A stretch of DNA of 64,000 nt from Nostocoides sp. HKS02. Lineage in GTDB: Bacteria > Actinomycetota > Actinomycetes > Actinomycetales > Dermatophilaceae. The stretch is taken from contig NZ_CP046121.1 of the NCBI RefSeq assembly GCF_009707485.1, forward strand, positions 496,001 through 560,000, given 5' to 3'. Shown here piece after piece: positions 55,323-63,576 of this stretch. How positions within the stretch are numbered: position 1 is the stretch's first letter; every line of letters begins with the position of its first letter. The translations under genes and the position numbers were made by a program. The notes under the pieces were generated by a model, which had not been told where the DNA came from, ran no database searches, and worked only from the letters and a program-made list of their open reading frames with translations.

Positions 55323-56579
55323 ATGCCTGGGCGTCGCCTCGGGGTTGCACCCGTCGTGACCGACGCCCTCGCCGCAGCCCCAGCCCCCGAGCTCGACGTC
55401 GAGCCACAGATTCGCTCTCGCCACAGCACGCTGGCGCTGCTCGCCCTCGCTGCCGGTGGCTTCGCGATCGGCACCACCGAGTTCGTGACGATGGGCCTGC
55501 TCCCCGAGGTCGCCCAGGGCGTCCACGTCGACATCCCCACCGCGGGCCACATCGTGTCGGCGTACGCCGCGGGCGTGGTCGTCGGGGCCCCGGTGCTGGC
55601 CACCCTCGGTTCGCGGATGCCGCGCAAGCGACTGCTGCTCTGGCTCATGGGCGCGCTCGCCGTGGCCAACGGTCTGTCGGCGCTCGCCGGCAGCTACGGC
55701 CTGCTCATGCTCGCGCGGTTCCTGTCCGGCGTGCCGCACGGCGCGTACTTCGGCGTCGGCTCGCTCGTGGCCGCCTCGCTCGTGCCCGCCCACCGCCGCA
55801 CCTGGGCCGTGTCGATGATGCTCACCGGGCTCACCGTGGCCAACATCGTCGGCGTCCCCCTCACGACGCGGCTCGGCCAGACCTACGGGTGGCAGTGGCC
55901 GTATGCCGCCGTGGCGGTCATCGCGCTCGTCACCGTGCTCGCGATCTGGCGCTGGGTGCCGTTCTGCCCGCCCGACGGGGGACGGTCGATGCGCTCGGAG
56001 CTCTCGGCGCTCAAGCGGCCGCAGGTGTGGCTGGCGCTCGGAATCGGCACGGTCGGGTTCGGTGGCATGTTCGCGACGTTCTCCTACATCTCACCCACGA
56101 TGACCGACCTCGGCGGCTTCGCCAGGTCCACGGTGCCGCTGATCCTCGCGCTCTACGGCGTGGGGATGACAGCCGGTGCCATGCTCGCCGGCCCGGTGTC
56201 CCGGATCGGGCTGCTCCGGGGAATCATGGTCGCCCTGCTCGCCATCGCGGCCCTGCTCTTCGCGTTCGGGCCGGCGGTCCAGGCATCCCAGGCCCTCGCC
56301 CTCGTCGTGGTCTTCCTGCTGGGCCTGCTGCCCAGCGTCATGGTGCCGATGCTCCAGACCCGGCTGATGGATGTCGCGCACGACGGTCAGGCGCTGGCCG
56401 CCGCGCTCAACCACTCCACCCTCAACATCGCCAACGCGCTCGGCGCCTGGATTGGCTCGCTCGTGCTGGCGGCTGGTCTCGGGTACGACTGGCCCTCACG
56501 GGTCGGCGGCATCCTGGCCGTGCTCGGGCTCGGGATCGCCGCCTGGTCGGCCGCGCTCCAGCGGCGCACGAGTCTTTGA
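55323..56579 (+). CDS. MFS transporter, AraJ/arabinose-efflux-type
   Basis: The 418-residue protein has about 12 membrane helices with the AraJ/PbuE-like start LAAGGFAIGTTEFVTMGLLPEVA, the MFS loop 2-3 GSRMPRKRLLL, and VPHGAYFGVGSLVAA in helix 4. Related proteins export sugars, nucleosides or drugs; substrate unknown. The ATG at 55323 fits the -10 spacing; a GTG at 55356 is possible. The TGA lies inside the terminator stem that follows. Confidence 0.9.
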   Translation: MPGRRLGVAPVVTDALAAAPAPELDVEPQIRSRHSTLALLALAAGGFAIGTTEFVTMGLLPEVAQGVHVDIPTAGHIVSAYAAGVVVGAPVLATLGSRMPRKRLLLWLMGALAVANGLSALAGSYGLLMLARFLSGVPHGAYFGVGSLVAASLVPAHRRTWAVSMMLTGLTVANIVGVPLTTRLGQTYGWQWPYAAVAVIALVTVLAIWRWVPFCPPDGGRSMRSELSALKRPQVWLALGIGTVGFGGMFATFSYISPTMTDLGGFARSTVPLILALYGVGMTAGAMLAGPVSRIGLLRGIMVALLAIAALLFAFGPAVQASQALALVVVFLLGLLPSVMVPMLQTRLMDVAHDGQALAAALNHSTLNIANALGAWIGSLVLAAGLGYDWPSRVGGILAVLGLGIAAWSAALQRRTSL

Positions 56580-56619
56580 TCGATCCGGGCGGCCAGGACA
56601 GCCCGAATCCATCAAAGAC
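56572..56619 (+). terminator. Terminator overlapping the MFS stop codon
   Basis: GTCTTTGAT (56572-56580) pairs with ATCAAAGAC (56611-56619); inner GAT/AAT-type pairs and CGGGC/GCCCG continue the stem with two mismatches and a 10-base loop. The stop codon TGA (56577-56579) is in the left arm. Confidence 0.7.
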
Positions 56620-56718
56620 CGAGGTGGGACGGGTGCGGGTGGTACGTCACCGGCATACCGGCGCGCATGGGAGACTGTGCTGATCGCTGTCCCGACGTCC
56701 GTGAGGTTCTGAACACCC

Positions 56719-58569
56719 GTGTCACCCATGGCCCGCACCGCGCTGCAGCCCCACGCGACGCCGCCGGACCTGATCCGGAACTTCAGCATCATCGCCCACA
56801 TCGACCACGGCAAGTCCACGCTGGCCGACCGGATGCTCCAGGTCACGGGCATCGTCGACGATCGCGCCATGCGCGCGCAGTACCTCGACCGCATGGACAT
56901 CGAGCGTGAGCGCGGCATCACCATCAAGAGCCAAGCGGTGCGTATGCCGTGGGAGCTCGACGGGGTGACGTACTGCCTCAACATGATCGACACCCCCGGT
57001 CACGTCGACTTCACCTACGAGGTGTCCCGGTCGCTGGCCGCCTGCGAGGGTGCCGTGCTGATCGTCGACGCCGCCCAGGGCATCGAGGCGCAGACCCTGG
57101 CGAACCTCTACCTCGCCATGGAGAACGACCTCACCATCATCCCGGTGCTCAACAAGATCGACCTGCCCGCGGCCCAGCCCGAGAAGTTCGCCGAGGAGCT
57201 CGCCGGGCTGATCGGCTGCGAGCCCGAGGACTGCCTGCGGGTGTCCGGCAAGACCGGCGCCGGCGTCGAGCCCCTGCTCGACCAGATCGTCCGCCAGCTG
57301 CCGCCGCCGGTCGGAGATCCGGATGCGCCGGCCCGCGCGATGATCTTCGACTCGGTCTACGACACCTACCGCGGGGTCGTCACGTACGTCAGGGTCATCG
57401 ACGGCAACCTCAACCCGCGCGAGAAGATCGCGATGATGTCCACCCGGGCGACGCACGAGCTGCTCGAGATCGGGGTCAGCTCGCCCGAGCCCACCCCGGC
57501 CAAGGGCCTCGGGGTCGGCGAGGTCGGCTACCTCATCACCGGCGTGAAGGACGTGCGCCAGTCCCGCGTCGGCGACACGGTGACCAATGCCGCCAAGCCC
57601 GCCACCACGGCCCTCGGTGGCTACCGCGACCCCAAGCCGATGGTCTTCTCCGGCCTCTACCCGATCGACGGCTCGGACTACCCCGACCTGCGTGATGCGC
57701 TCGACAAGCTCAAGCTCAACGACGCCGCCCTGGTCTACGAGCCGGAGACGTCCGCGGCGCTGGGATTCGGTTTCCGGATCGGCTTCCTCGGCATGCTCCA
57801 CCTCGAGATCGTGCGCGAGCGGCTGGAACGCGAGTTCGACCTCGACCTCATCTCGACTCTGCCCAACGTCGTCTACGACGTCACCATGGACGACGGCACG
57901 GTGCTCACGGTCACGAACCCGAGCGAGTTCCCGTACGGCAAGGTGACCTCGGTGACCGAGCCGGTGGTGCGGGCGACCGTCCTGGCCCCGAGTGAGTTCA
58001 TCGGCGCGATCATGGAGCTGTGCCAGCAGAAGCGCGGCTCGCTGCGGGGTATGGACTACCTCTCGGAGGAGCGCGTCGAGATGCGCTACACCCTGCCGCT
58101 GGCCGAGATCGTCTTCGACTTCTTCGACCAGCTGAAGTCGCGCACCCGCGGCTACGCCTCCCTGGACTACGAGCCCGACGGCGACCAGGTGGCCGACCTC
58201 GTCAAGGTCGACATCATGCTCCAGGGTGAGACCGTCGATGCGTTCTCCTCGATCGTCCACAAGGACAAGGCCTACGCGTACGGCGTGATGATGGCGGGCA
58301 AGCTCAAGGACCTCATCCCGCGCCAGCAGTTCGAGGTGCCGATCCAGGCGGCCATCGGGTCGCGGATCATCGCCCGCGAGAACATCCGGGCGATCCGCAA
58401 GGACGTGCTGGCCAAGTGCTACGGCGGCGACATCAGCCGCAAGCGCAAGCTGCTCGAGAAGCAGAAGGCCGGCAAGAAGCGGATGAAGAACATCGGCACG
58501 GTCGAGGTGCCACCTGAGGCGTTCATCGCGGCCCTGTCCTCCGACGCGGGCGACAAGACCAAGAAGTAG
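56719..58569 (+). CDS. lepA: Translation elongation factor 4 (LepA)
   Basis: The 616-residue GTPase has G1 AHIDHGKST (residues 26-34), G2 [12 protein letters not shown]3 DTPGHVDF and G4 NKIDLP, then the EF-G-like domains and the LepA-specific C-terminal domain ([22 protein letters not shown]). It acts on stalled or maturing ribosomes. The GTG at 56719 or the ATG at 56728 could be the start. The upstream 139-bp gap holds a terminator and one GGCATAC copy. Confidence 0.97.
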   Translation: MSPMARTALQPHATPPDLIRNFSIIAHIDHGKSTLADRMLQVTGIVDDRAMRAQYLDRMDIERERGITIKSQAVRMPWELDGVTYCLNMIDTPGHVDFTYEVSRSLAACEGAVLIVDAAQGIEAQTLANLYLAMENDLTIIPVLNKIDLPAAQPEKFAEELAGLIGCEPEDCLRVSGKTGAGVEPLLDQIVRQLPPPVGDPDAPARAMIFDSVYDTYRGVVTYVRVIDGNLNPREKIAMMSTRATHELLEIGVSSPEPTPAKGLGVGEVGYLITGVKDVRQSRVGDTVTNAAKPATTALGGYRDPKPMVFSGLYPIDGSDYPDLRDALDKLKLNDAALVYEPETSAALGFGFRIGFLGMLHLEIVRERLEREFDLDLISTLPNVVYDVTMDDGTVLTVTNPSEFPYGKVTSVTEPVVRATVLAPSEFIGAIMELCQQKRGSLRGMDYLSEERVEMRYTLPLAEIVFDFFDQLKSRTRGYASLDYEPDGDQVADLVKVDIMLQGETVDAFSSIVHKDKAYAYGVMMAGKLKDLIPRQQFEVPIQAAIGSRIIARENIRAIRKDVLAKCYGGDISRKRKLLEKQKAGKKRMKNIGTVEVPPEAFIAALSSDAGDKTKK

Positions 58570-58605
58570 CGACGTCGGTCACAGCCCGCTGTGGTTACTG
58601 TCCGG

Positions 58606-58611
58606 TAACCT
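58606..58611 (+). promoter_or_regulatory. -10 box of the DUF4442 gene (leaderless)
   Basis: TAACCT ends 6 nt before the ATG and overlaps an inverted repeat (GGTTAC at 58593-58598, GTAACC at 58605-58610), a possible operator. Confidence 0.5.
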
Positions 58612-58617
58612 CGGGGC

Positions 58618-59100
58618 ATGGTCGACACCTACGCGCTGTACCGACGCCTCGCGGCATACCCGCAGGGGCACCGGCTGTTCTCCCTCGTGTTCGAGCAGGC
58701 CGCACCGTACTTCCGCACGGCGCGGCCGCGGTTCGTCCAGCTCGGTCCCAACCGCGCCGAGCTGACGATCCGCAAGCGTCGCCGCGTGCAGAACCACCTC
58801 GGCACCGTCCACGTGATCGCCATCTGCAACGGTCTCGAGGCGGCCATGGGTGCGCTCGCCGAGGCGACCATCCCGCCGACCCGCCGGTGGATCCCGCGGG
58901 GCATGGAGGTCGACTACACCGCCAAGGCGACGACCGACATCCGGTGCCTCGCGCAGACCGACCCGGCCGACTGGGCCCGACCCGGCGACGTCGAGATCCC
59001 CGTACGCGTCACCGCGGTCCGCGACGACGGCACGCCGGTCGTGCAGGGCACCATCCGCCTCTGGGTCACCGACAAGCCGGCGGGCAAGCCGGCACGCTGA
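58618..59100 (+). CDS. DUF4442 hotdog-fold protein
   Basis: The 160-residue protein matches the DUF4442/PaaI-like thioesterase group, with QNHLGTVHVIAICNGLEAAMG (about residues 60-80) carrying the conserved Asn-His and helix. A C-terminal strand ends VVQGTIRLWVTDKP. It may hydrolyse acyl-CoA, but no substrate is known. It is leaderless and is followed at once by the convergent Nudix gene. Confidence 0.88.
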   Translation: MVDTYALYRRLAAYPQGHRLFSLVFEQAAPYFRTARPRFVQLGPNRAELTIRKRRRVQNHLGTVHVIAICNGLEAAMGALAEATIPPTRRWIPRGMEVDYTAKATTDIRCLAQTDPADWARPGDVEIPVRVTAVRDDGTPVVQGTIRLWVTDKPAGKPAR

Positions 59101-59103
59101 GCC

Positions 59104-59658
59104 TCAGACCGGCACCGTCGACTCCTCGACGGTGCCGAGCTCGAGCACGCCGCTCTCGCCGTCGCGCGCGCGGTCGGCGGCCGTCCAGAGCGTGGCGAGG
59201 TCGCGCGGCCAGACCTCCTGCTCGGTCGACTCCAGCTCGGCGCGCGACCACCAGCGGTGCTCGGTCATCGTCAGCCGCTCGAGCTCGGTGTGGCCGTCGG
59301 TGCTCACCTCGAAGGCGTGGCAGCGCAGCAGCCAGAACACCTCCCGCTGGGTCGTGACGACGTCGCTGTAGCCGTGCACGACGGTGCGGGTGGCGAGCGG
59401 ACCGAGGAGGTCGGCCTCGGCAACGGACAGCCCGGTCTCCTCGGCCACCTCGCGGACGGCTGCCTCGCGGTCGCCCTCGCCCGGGTCGACCCCACCACCC
59501 GGGGTGATCCACCAGTGCGGCACGGGGGACAGGCCCAGGTCGGCGTCGCGAAACAACAGGATGCGGTCGCGGTCGTCCACGAGCAGCACCCGCATCGCGC
59601 GTCGCTCGACGTGTGGCCGCTGCGCCGGCGGCGGCACGGGGCCGACGGGGGCGGTCAT
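59104..59658 (-). CDS. Nudix hydrolase
   Basis: The 184-residue protein carries a complete Nudix box GGVDPGEGDREAAVREVAEE followed by TGL (from about residue 52), with HWWITPGGG upstream. Nudix enzymes cleave nucleoside diphosphates linked to other groups; the substrate is unknown. The ATG at 59658 overlaps the stop of the phosphatase gene (ATGA), so the two are co-translated. Confidence 0.92.
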   Translation of the reverse strand: MTAPVGPVPPPAQRPHVERRAMRVLLVDDRDRILLFRDADLGLSPVPHWWITPGGGVDPGEGDREAAVREVAEETGLSVAEADLLGPLATRTVVHGYSDVVTTQREVFWLLRCHAFEVSTDGHTELERLTMTEHRWWSRAELESTEQEVWPRDLATLWTAADRARDGESGVLELGTVEESTVPV

Positions 59659-60452
59659 GCCCGCAACCGCGCGCGCAGGGCGTCGACCTCCGCCTGGCTC
59701 CACCCCTGCTCACCTAGCCAGCCGGCGGCGCCGCCGTGCCGCTGCGCCAGCACCGTGAGGATCCGCTCCATCGTCTCGGCTCGCGGGGTGTGGTGCGCCA
59801 GGGGCTGGTCGCGCAGGGCCTCGCCGTATGCCGGCCGGGGCAGCAGCCGGGCGACGATCTGTTCGATGCGCTCGGCGCTCGCGACGTAGTCCGCGACCAC
59901 GTCCTCGTCGGCCACGCCGGCGACCGAAAGGGTCAGGCCGACGACGGTGCCGGTGCGGTCCTTGCCCGCGGCGCAGTGGACGACCGTCGCGCCAGTGCTC
60001 CTCGCGATCACGTGCAGGGCCGCACTGACCGAGTCGGGGCGGTCGACGAGGTAACCCAGGTAGTGGCTGGCCCAGTAGTCGTCGTCCCGGCGTGGCGGCT
60101 TCGGCCGGCCGCTGCGCTTCGACCAGGGCAGCACGAGCGCGGCCGCCGCGGCGGCGTCGGCGTCGATCGCGTCGTCGGCGACCAGCGAGTGGTGGTGGTG
60201 CGGCACGAGCTCGCGGGTGCGCAGCGGCCCGGGACCCTCGAGGTGCACCTCGACGGTGCTGCGCAGGTCGACGATGTCGCTCACCCCGAGCTCACCCACG
60301 AGGCGTTCGACGTCGGCGTCGGAGAGGTCCTGGAGGTTGTCCGAGCGCAGCAGCCGACCCGGAGCGATCCGGCCGCCGTCGGTCGTCGGCAGTCCGCCGA
60401 CATCGCGCATGTTCACGACGCCGTCGAGGTCGATCCAGTGGGGAGTGGTCAC
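59655..60452 (-). CDS. Tyrosine-protein phosphatase (MptpB-like)
   Basis: The 265-residue enzyme has the phosphatase P-loop VVHCAAGKDRTGTV (Cys about residue 160, the HCxxGKDR pattern shared by MptpB and inositol phosphatases). NMRDVGGLPTTDGGRI at the N-terminus is the Y_phosphatase3 start. Related enzymes dephosphorylate phosphotyrosine or phosphoinositides; some are secreted virulence factors, but no signal peptide is present here. Upstream lie two unusual hairpins. Confidence 0.92.
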   Translation of the reverse strand: MTTPHWIDLDGVVNMRDVGGLPTTDGGRIAPGRLLRSDNLQDLSDADVERLVGELGVSDIVDLRSTVEVHLEGPGPLRTRELVPHHHHSLVADDAIDADAAAAAALVLPWSKRSGRPKPPRRDDDYWASHYLGYLVDRPDSVSAALHVIARSTGATVVHCAAGKDRTGTVVGLTLSVAGVADEDVVADYVASAERIEQIVARLLPRPAYGEALRDQPLAHHTPRAETMERILTVLAQRHGGAAGWLGEQGWSQAEVDALRARLRA

Positions 60453-60508
60453 CGCTCGACCCTACGTCCAGTCGTCGCTGGCCCCCACGCGGCAACCCTG
60501 ACAAAGGT

Positions 60509-60543
60509 GAGAGCCTCGGAAAGTATGAGTTTCCGAGGCTCTC
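60509..60543. repeat. Perfect 14-bp-arm hairpin in the phosphatase-hemW gap
   Basis: GAGAGCCTCGGAAA (60509-60522) and TTTCCGAGGCTCTC (60530-60543) flank a 7-base loop. It lies 57 bp upstream of the phosphatase start. No terminated gene is adjacent. Confidence 0.75.
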
Positions 60544-60633
60544 GACGGTCAGGACCGAGGCCCTGCCCGACGCCCCCGCCGAAGCGAGTGCGTAGGGATA
60601 GGTGTAGTCCGCAAGCGCAGTCGGGACAAGGGG

Positions 60634-60643
60634 TTTCGCGAAA
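60634..60643. promoter_or_regulatory. Short palindrome in the phosphatase-hemW gap
   Basis: TTTCGCGAAA is a perfect 10-bp palindrome in the middle of the 287-bp gap; its role is unknown. Confidence 0.4.
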
Positions 60644-60676
60644 ATTCCCGCGCGTGCGCCGCCCAGTTTCGAGCGC

Positions 60677-60705
60677 ACACGGCGTGTCGGCGAGACACGC
60701 CGTGT
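60677..60705. repeat. Perfect 12-bp-arm hairpin upstream of hemW
   Basis: ACACGGCGTGTC (60677-60688) and GACACGCCGTGT (60694-60705) flank GGCGA. It lies 22 bp before the hemW -10 box, so it could be an operator or a terminator. Confidence 0.7.
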
Positions 60706-60727
60706 CGGGGGCCGGGTCGCCGGCTGA

Positions 60728-60733
60728 GACAAT
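60728..60733 (+). promoter_or_regulatory. -10 box of hemW (leaderless)
   Basis: GACAAT ends 6 nt before the hemW ATG. Confidence 0.45.
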
Positions 60734-60739
60734 GGCGTC

Positions 60740-61966
60740 ATGCCCAGCGCCCTGCCGGACGGCGACCCCGCACCGCCTGACGGTCGGCTGCCGGCGCGTG
60801 CGCTGCAGACCCTGGGCGAGCGCCCGTTCGGCGTCTACCTCCACGTGCCGTTCTGCTCGGTGCGCTGCGGGTACTGCGACTTCAACACCTACACCCTGAC
60901 CGAGCTCGGGGCGGACGGCGCCAGCGTCGCCACCTTCGCCGATGCAGCCCTGCGCGAGGTCGACTTCGCGGCGAACGTGCTCGGCGACCCGCCCCGAGTC
61001 GACACGGTGTTCGTAGGCGGTGGCACTCCCACGATGCTCGCGGCGGCCGACCTCGCGCGGATGCTCGGCGGCATACGCGACACCTTCGGGCTGGCGGCGG
61101 ACGCCGAGGTGACCACCGAGGCCAACCCCGACTCGGTCACCGCCGAGGGCCTCGAGCTGCTGGCCGGGGCCGGCTTCACCCGGGTGTCCATCGGTATGCA
61201 GTCCGCGGTGCCCCACGTCCTGCGCACCCTCGAGCGCACCCACGACCCGGCCAACGTGGTGCGCGCGGTGAGCGCGGCCCGGGCCGCAGGTCTCCAGGTC
61301 AGCCTGGACCTCATCTACGGCACGCCCGGCGAGAGCCTGGAGGACTGGCGCGCCAGCCTCGACGCGGCGACCGACCTCCAACCCGACCACGTCTCGGCGT
61401 ATGCCCTGGTCGTCGAGGACGGCACCAAGCTGGCGGCCCAGGTGCGTCGCGGACAGGTGCCGGCGCCCGAGGACGACGACGAGGCGGCCAAGTACGAGCT
61501 CGCCGACGACCACCTCGCCGGCGCCGGCTACGGGTGGTACGAGGTGAGCAACTGGGCGCGTCGGTCCGATGCCCGGTGCCGCCACAACGAGGGGTACTGG
61601 AGCGACGCCAACTGGTGGGGGATCGGCCCGGGCGCGCACAGCCACGTCGGCGGCGTCCGGTGGTGGAACGTCAAGCACCCCAACGCGTATGCCGCCCGCG
61701 TGGGCGGCGGTCTCAGCCCGGCTCACGGGCGCGAGACCCTCACGGACGAGCAGCGCTACGACGAGCGGGTCCTCCTCCAGGTGAGGCTGGCCGACGGCTT
61801 GCCGCTCGAGACCCTGGCGCCGCACGGCCGCACCGCCGTGGCCGGGCTGATCGCCGAGGGTCTGGTCGACGGCAGCGCGGCCCTGCGCCGCCGACGGGTC
61901 GTGCTGACGAGGCAGGGCCGCCTGCTCACCGACACCGTCGTGCGTCGCCTTGTCGGTCCGGGCTAG
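60740..61966 (+). CDS. hemW: Radical SAM heme chaperone HemW
   Basis: The 408-residue protein carries the radical-SAM motif CSVRCGYC (residues 39-46) followed by DF, the HemW/HemN-type variant. GGGTPT, the SIGMQS block and GIGPGAHSHV follow, with a C-terminal winged-helix region. HemW binds heme and inserts it into target proteins; it is not the coproporphyrinogen oxidase it was once called. HemW, DUF3097 and hrcA in this order are typical of actinobacteria. Confidence 0.95.
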   Translation: MPSALPDGDPAPPDGRLPARALQTLGERPFGVYLHVPFCSVRCGYCDFNTYTLTELGADGASVATFADAALREVDFAANVLGDPPRVDTVFVGGGTPTMLAAADLARMLGGIRDTFGLAADAEVTTEANPDSVTAEGLELLAGAGFTRVSIGMQSAVPHVLRTLERTHDPANVVRAVSAARAAGLQVSLDLIYGTPGESLEDWRASLDAATDLQPDHVSAYALVVEDGTKLAAQVRRGQVPAPEDDDEAAKYELADDHLAGAGYGWYEVSNWARRSDARCRHNEGYWSDANWWGIGPGAHSHVGGVRWWNVKHPNAYAARVGGGLSPAHGRETLTDEQRYDERVLLQVRLADGLPLETLAPHGRTAVAGLIAEGLVDGSAALRRRRVVLTRQGRLLTDTVVRRLVGPG

Positions 61967-61969
61967 CGG

Positions 61970-61995
61970 GTCCGGGCGGGGCGCCCCGGCCGGAC
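61970..61995. terminator. Hairpin between convergent hemW and DUF4870 genes
   Basis: GTCCGG pairs with CCGGAC, then GGGG with CCCC inside, starting four bases after the hemW stop. Confidence 0.6.
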
Positions 61996-61999
61996 GGGC

Positions 62000-62431
62000 T
62001 CAGCGCACCCAGTCCGGCGTCAGGGGGTAGCGGTACCACTCGCCGTTGTTCGCCTTGACCGCGGCGATGATCTGGAAGACCACCGAGGCGACCGCCGTGG
62101 CGACGAGGAACGGGATGCCGATGAGAACAATCGACAGCAAACCGAACACGAGGTACGCGATGAGCAGCACGAGCTGGAAGTTCAGGGCCTGCGCAGCGTG
62201 GAACCGGATGAACGGGCCGCGGTCGCGCAGCACGAGGTAGATCACGAGAGGGCCGAGGAACGGCAGCCCGACGAGGGCCGCGAGGAACGGCGACAGGTGG
62301 ACCAGCGTGGACCACAGTCGCTCGTCCGACTGCGACATGGGGTTCGCCGACGGCGCACTGTCGTAGTTCGGCGCACTGCCATAGTTCTGGCCGCCCTCGG
62401 GCGGCTCGGTGGGGGCTGGCTGGTCGGTCAT
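62000..62431 (-). CDS. DUF4870 membrane protein
   Basis: The 143-residue protein has a Pro/Ser/Asn-rich soluble head of about 30 residues and three membrane helices (LSPFLAALVGLPFLGPLVIY, LVLLIAYLVFGLLSIVLIGI, and FLVATAVASVVFQIIAAVKA). The DUF4870 core RDRGPFIRFHAAQALNFQ lies between the first two. Function unknown. An ATG at 62431 follows GGAGGACCCCC-type purine-rich DNA. Confidence 0.9.
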   Translation of the reverse strand: MTDQPAPTEPPEGGQNYGSAPNYDSAPSANPMSQSDERLWSTLVHLSPFLAALVGLPFLGPLVIYLVLRDRGPFIRFHAAQALNFQLVLLIAYLVFGLLSIVLIGIPFLVATAVASVVFQIIAAVKANNGEWYRYPLTPDWVR

Positions 62432-62517
62432 GGGGGTCCTCCGGACTCGGGTGTGCTGCTCACCCAGTCAAACGCATCGCACGCCCTCTGGACACTGGTT
62501 TCGGGGTGCGTTCAGGG

Positions 62518-62543
62518 CCTGGTCAGGGCCGACCCTGACCAGG
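62518..62543. terminator. Hairpin overlapping the DUF3097 stop codon
   Basis: CCTGGTCAGGG (62518-62528) pairs perfectly with CCCTGACCAGG (62533-62543) around CCGA. The DUF3097 stop codon (62523-62525) lies in one arm. Confidence 0.65.
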
Positions 62544-63416
62544 GTGCGTGGGTTCGGTGACGAAGTCGATGAGCTCCTCGACGCTGGCGAGCAGGGTCGG
62601 CTCGAGGTCGGCGTAGCTGCGCACGGTCCCCAGGATCCGTTTCCAGGCCATGGCGATGTCGGCCTGGGTCCGGTGCGGCCAGCCCAGGTGCGCGCAGATC
62701 CCGTCCTTCCACGAGGTGCCGCGGGGGATGACCGGCCAGACCGAGAGGCCGAGCCGTTCAGGACGGACTGACTGCCACACGTCGACGTAGGGGTGGCCGA
62801 GGACGCGGACGTGCGCGGCATACGGACCCGACGACGCCCCCTGGACGATCCGGTGCTCCTTGGTGCCCGGCACGAGGTGGTCGACGAGCACCGCCATCCG
62901 GCGTCCCGGACCGGGCTGGAACTCGGCGATGGCGCCGGCGAGGTCGTCGACGCCGTCGAGCATCTCGACGACGACCCCCTCGATGCGCAGGTCGTCTCCC
63001 CACACCTTCTCCACGAGCTCGGCGTCGTGGCGGCCCTCGACGAAGATGCGCGAACCGCTGGCCACCCGCGCGCGCACCCCGGCCACGGCCCGGGAGCCGG
63101 AGGCGGTGCGCGACGCCACCTGCCGCGCCGCGGCGAGCTCGGCGCGGGCCCCGGCCTTCGGCGGCGTCAGGACCACCGGGCCGCCGTCGAGCAGGAAGCC
63201 CGGGCCGAGCGGGAATCCCTTGGACCGCCCGCGACGGTCCTCGAGGTGCACGACGTACATGCCGCCGGCCTTCTCGACCCGCACCACCGCACCGCACCAG
63301 CCCGTCTCGACGTCCTCGACGACCAGACCGTTCTCGGCCTCGACCTCGCGCGATCGACCCCGCGCGGGGGCACGCCAGTCGCCGGAGAGCACGTCGGCGC
63401 CATAGCGGTCTTTCAC
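62523..63416 (-). CDS. DUF3097 family protein
   Basis: The 297-residue protein starts VKDRYGADVLSGDWR, the DUF3097 N-terminus. A central part contains FVEGRHDAELVEKVWGDDLR, which resembles a Toprim-like nucleic-acid-binding core (EGxxD) and VLVDHLVPGTKE. Function unknown; it is conserved beside hemW and hrcA in actinobacteria. The GTG at 63416 was chosen because TACGGT (63429-63424) ends seven bases before it. Confidence 0.9.
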   Translation of the reverse strand: MKDRYGADVLSGDWRAPARGRSREVEAENGLVVEDVETGWCGAVVRVEKAGGMYVVHLEDRRGRSKGFPLGPGFLLDGGPVVLTPPKAGARAELAAARQVASRTASGSRAVAGVRARVASGSRIFVEGRHDAELVEKVWGDDLRIEGVVVEMLDGVDDLAGAIAEFQPGPGRRMAVLVDHLVPGTKEHRIVQGASSGPYAAHVRVLGHPYVDVWQSVRPERLGLSVWPVIPRGTSWKDGICAHLGWPHRTQADIAMAWKRILGTVRSYADLEPTLLASVEELIDFVTEPTHPGQGRP

Positions 63417-63499
63417 GCCCCAGACCGTATGCCGCCGGGCGGCGTCCCAGCCGGTGGCGCGCCGGGTGGGGCGCTCGTCGGCAGGGGAACGACATAGAC

Positions 63500-63526
63500 T
63501 TGGCACTCGTAGAGTCTGAGTGCCAG
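63500..63526. promoter_or_regulatory. CIRCE operator upstream of hrcA
   Basis: TTGGCACTC, N9 and GAGTGCCAG match the CIRCE consensus TTAGCACTC-N9-GAGTGCTAA. HrcA, the next gene, is the repressor of this site. A TAGACT box at 63495-63500 abuts the left arm. Confidence 0.93.
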
Positions 63527-63576
63527 CCGGCGGGCCGGTCAGGAACACCCGCCGACAGCGCAGAGGAGGAGAGGCC

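Noticed and set aside
56722..58260. Long minus-strand frame opposite lepA
   Set aside because: Mirrors lepA codon structure (Val/Asp/Arg/Leu-rich) and has no recognisable domain.
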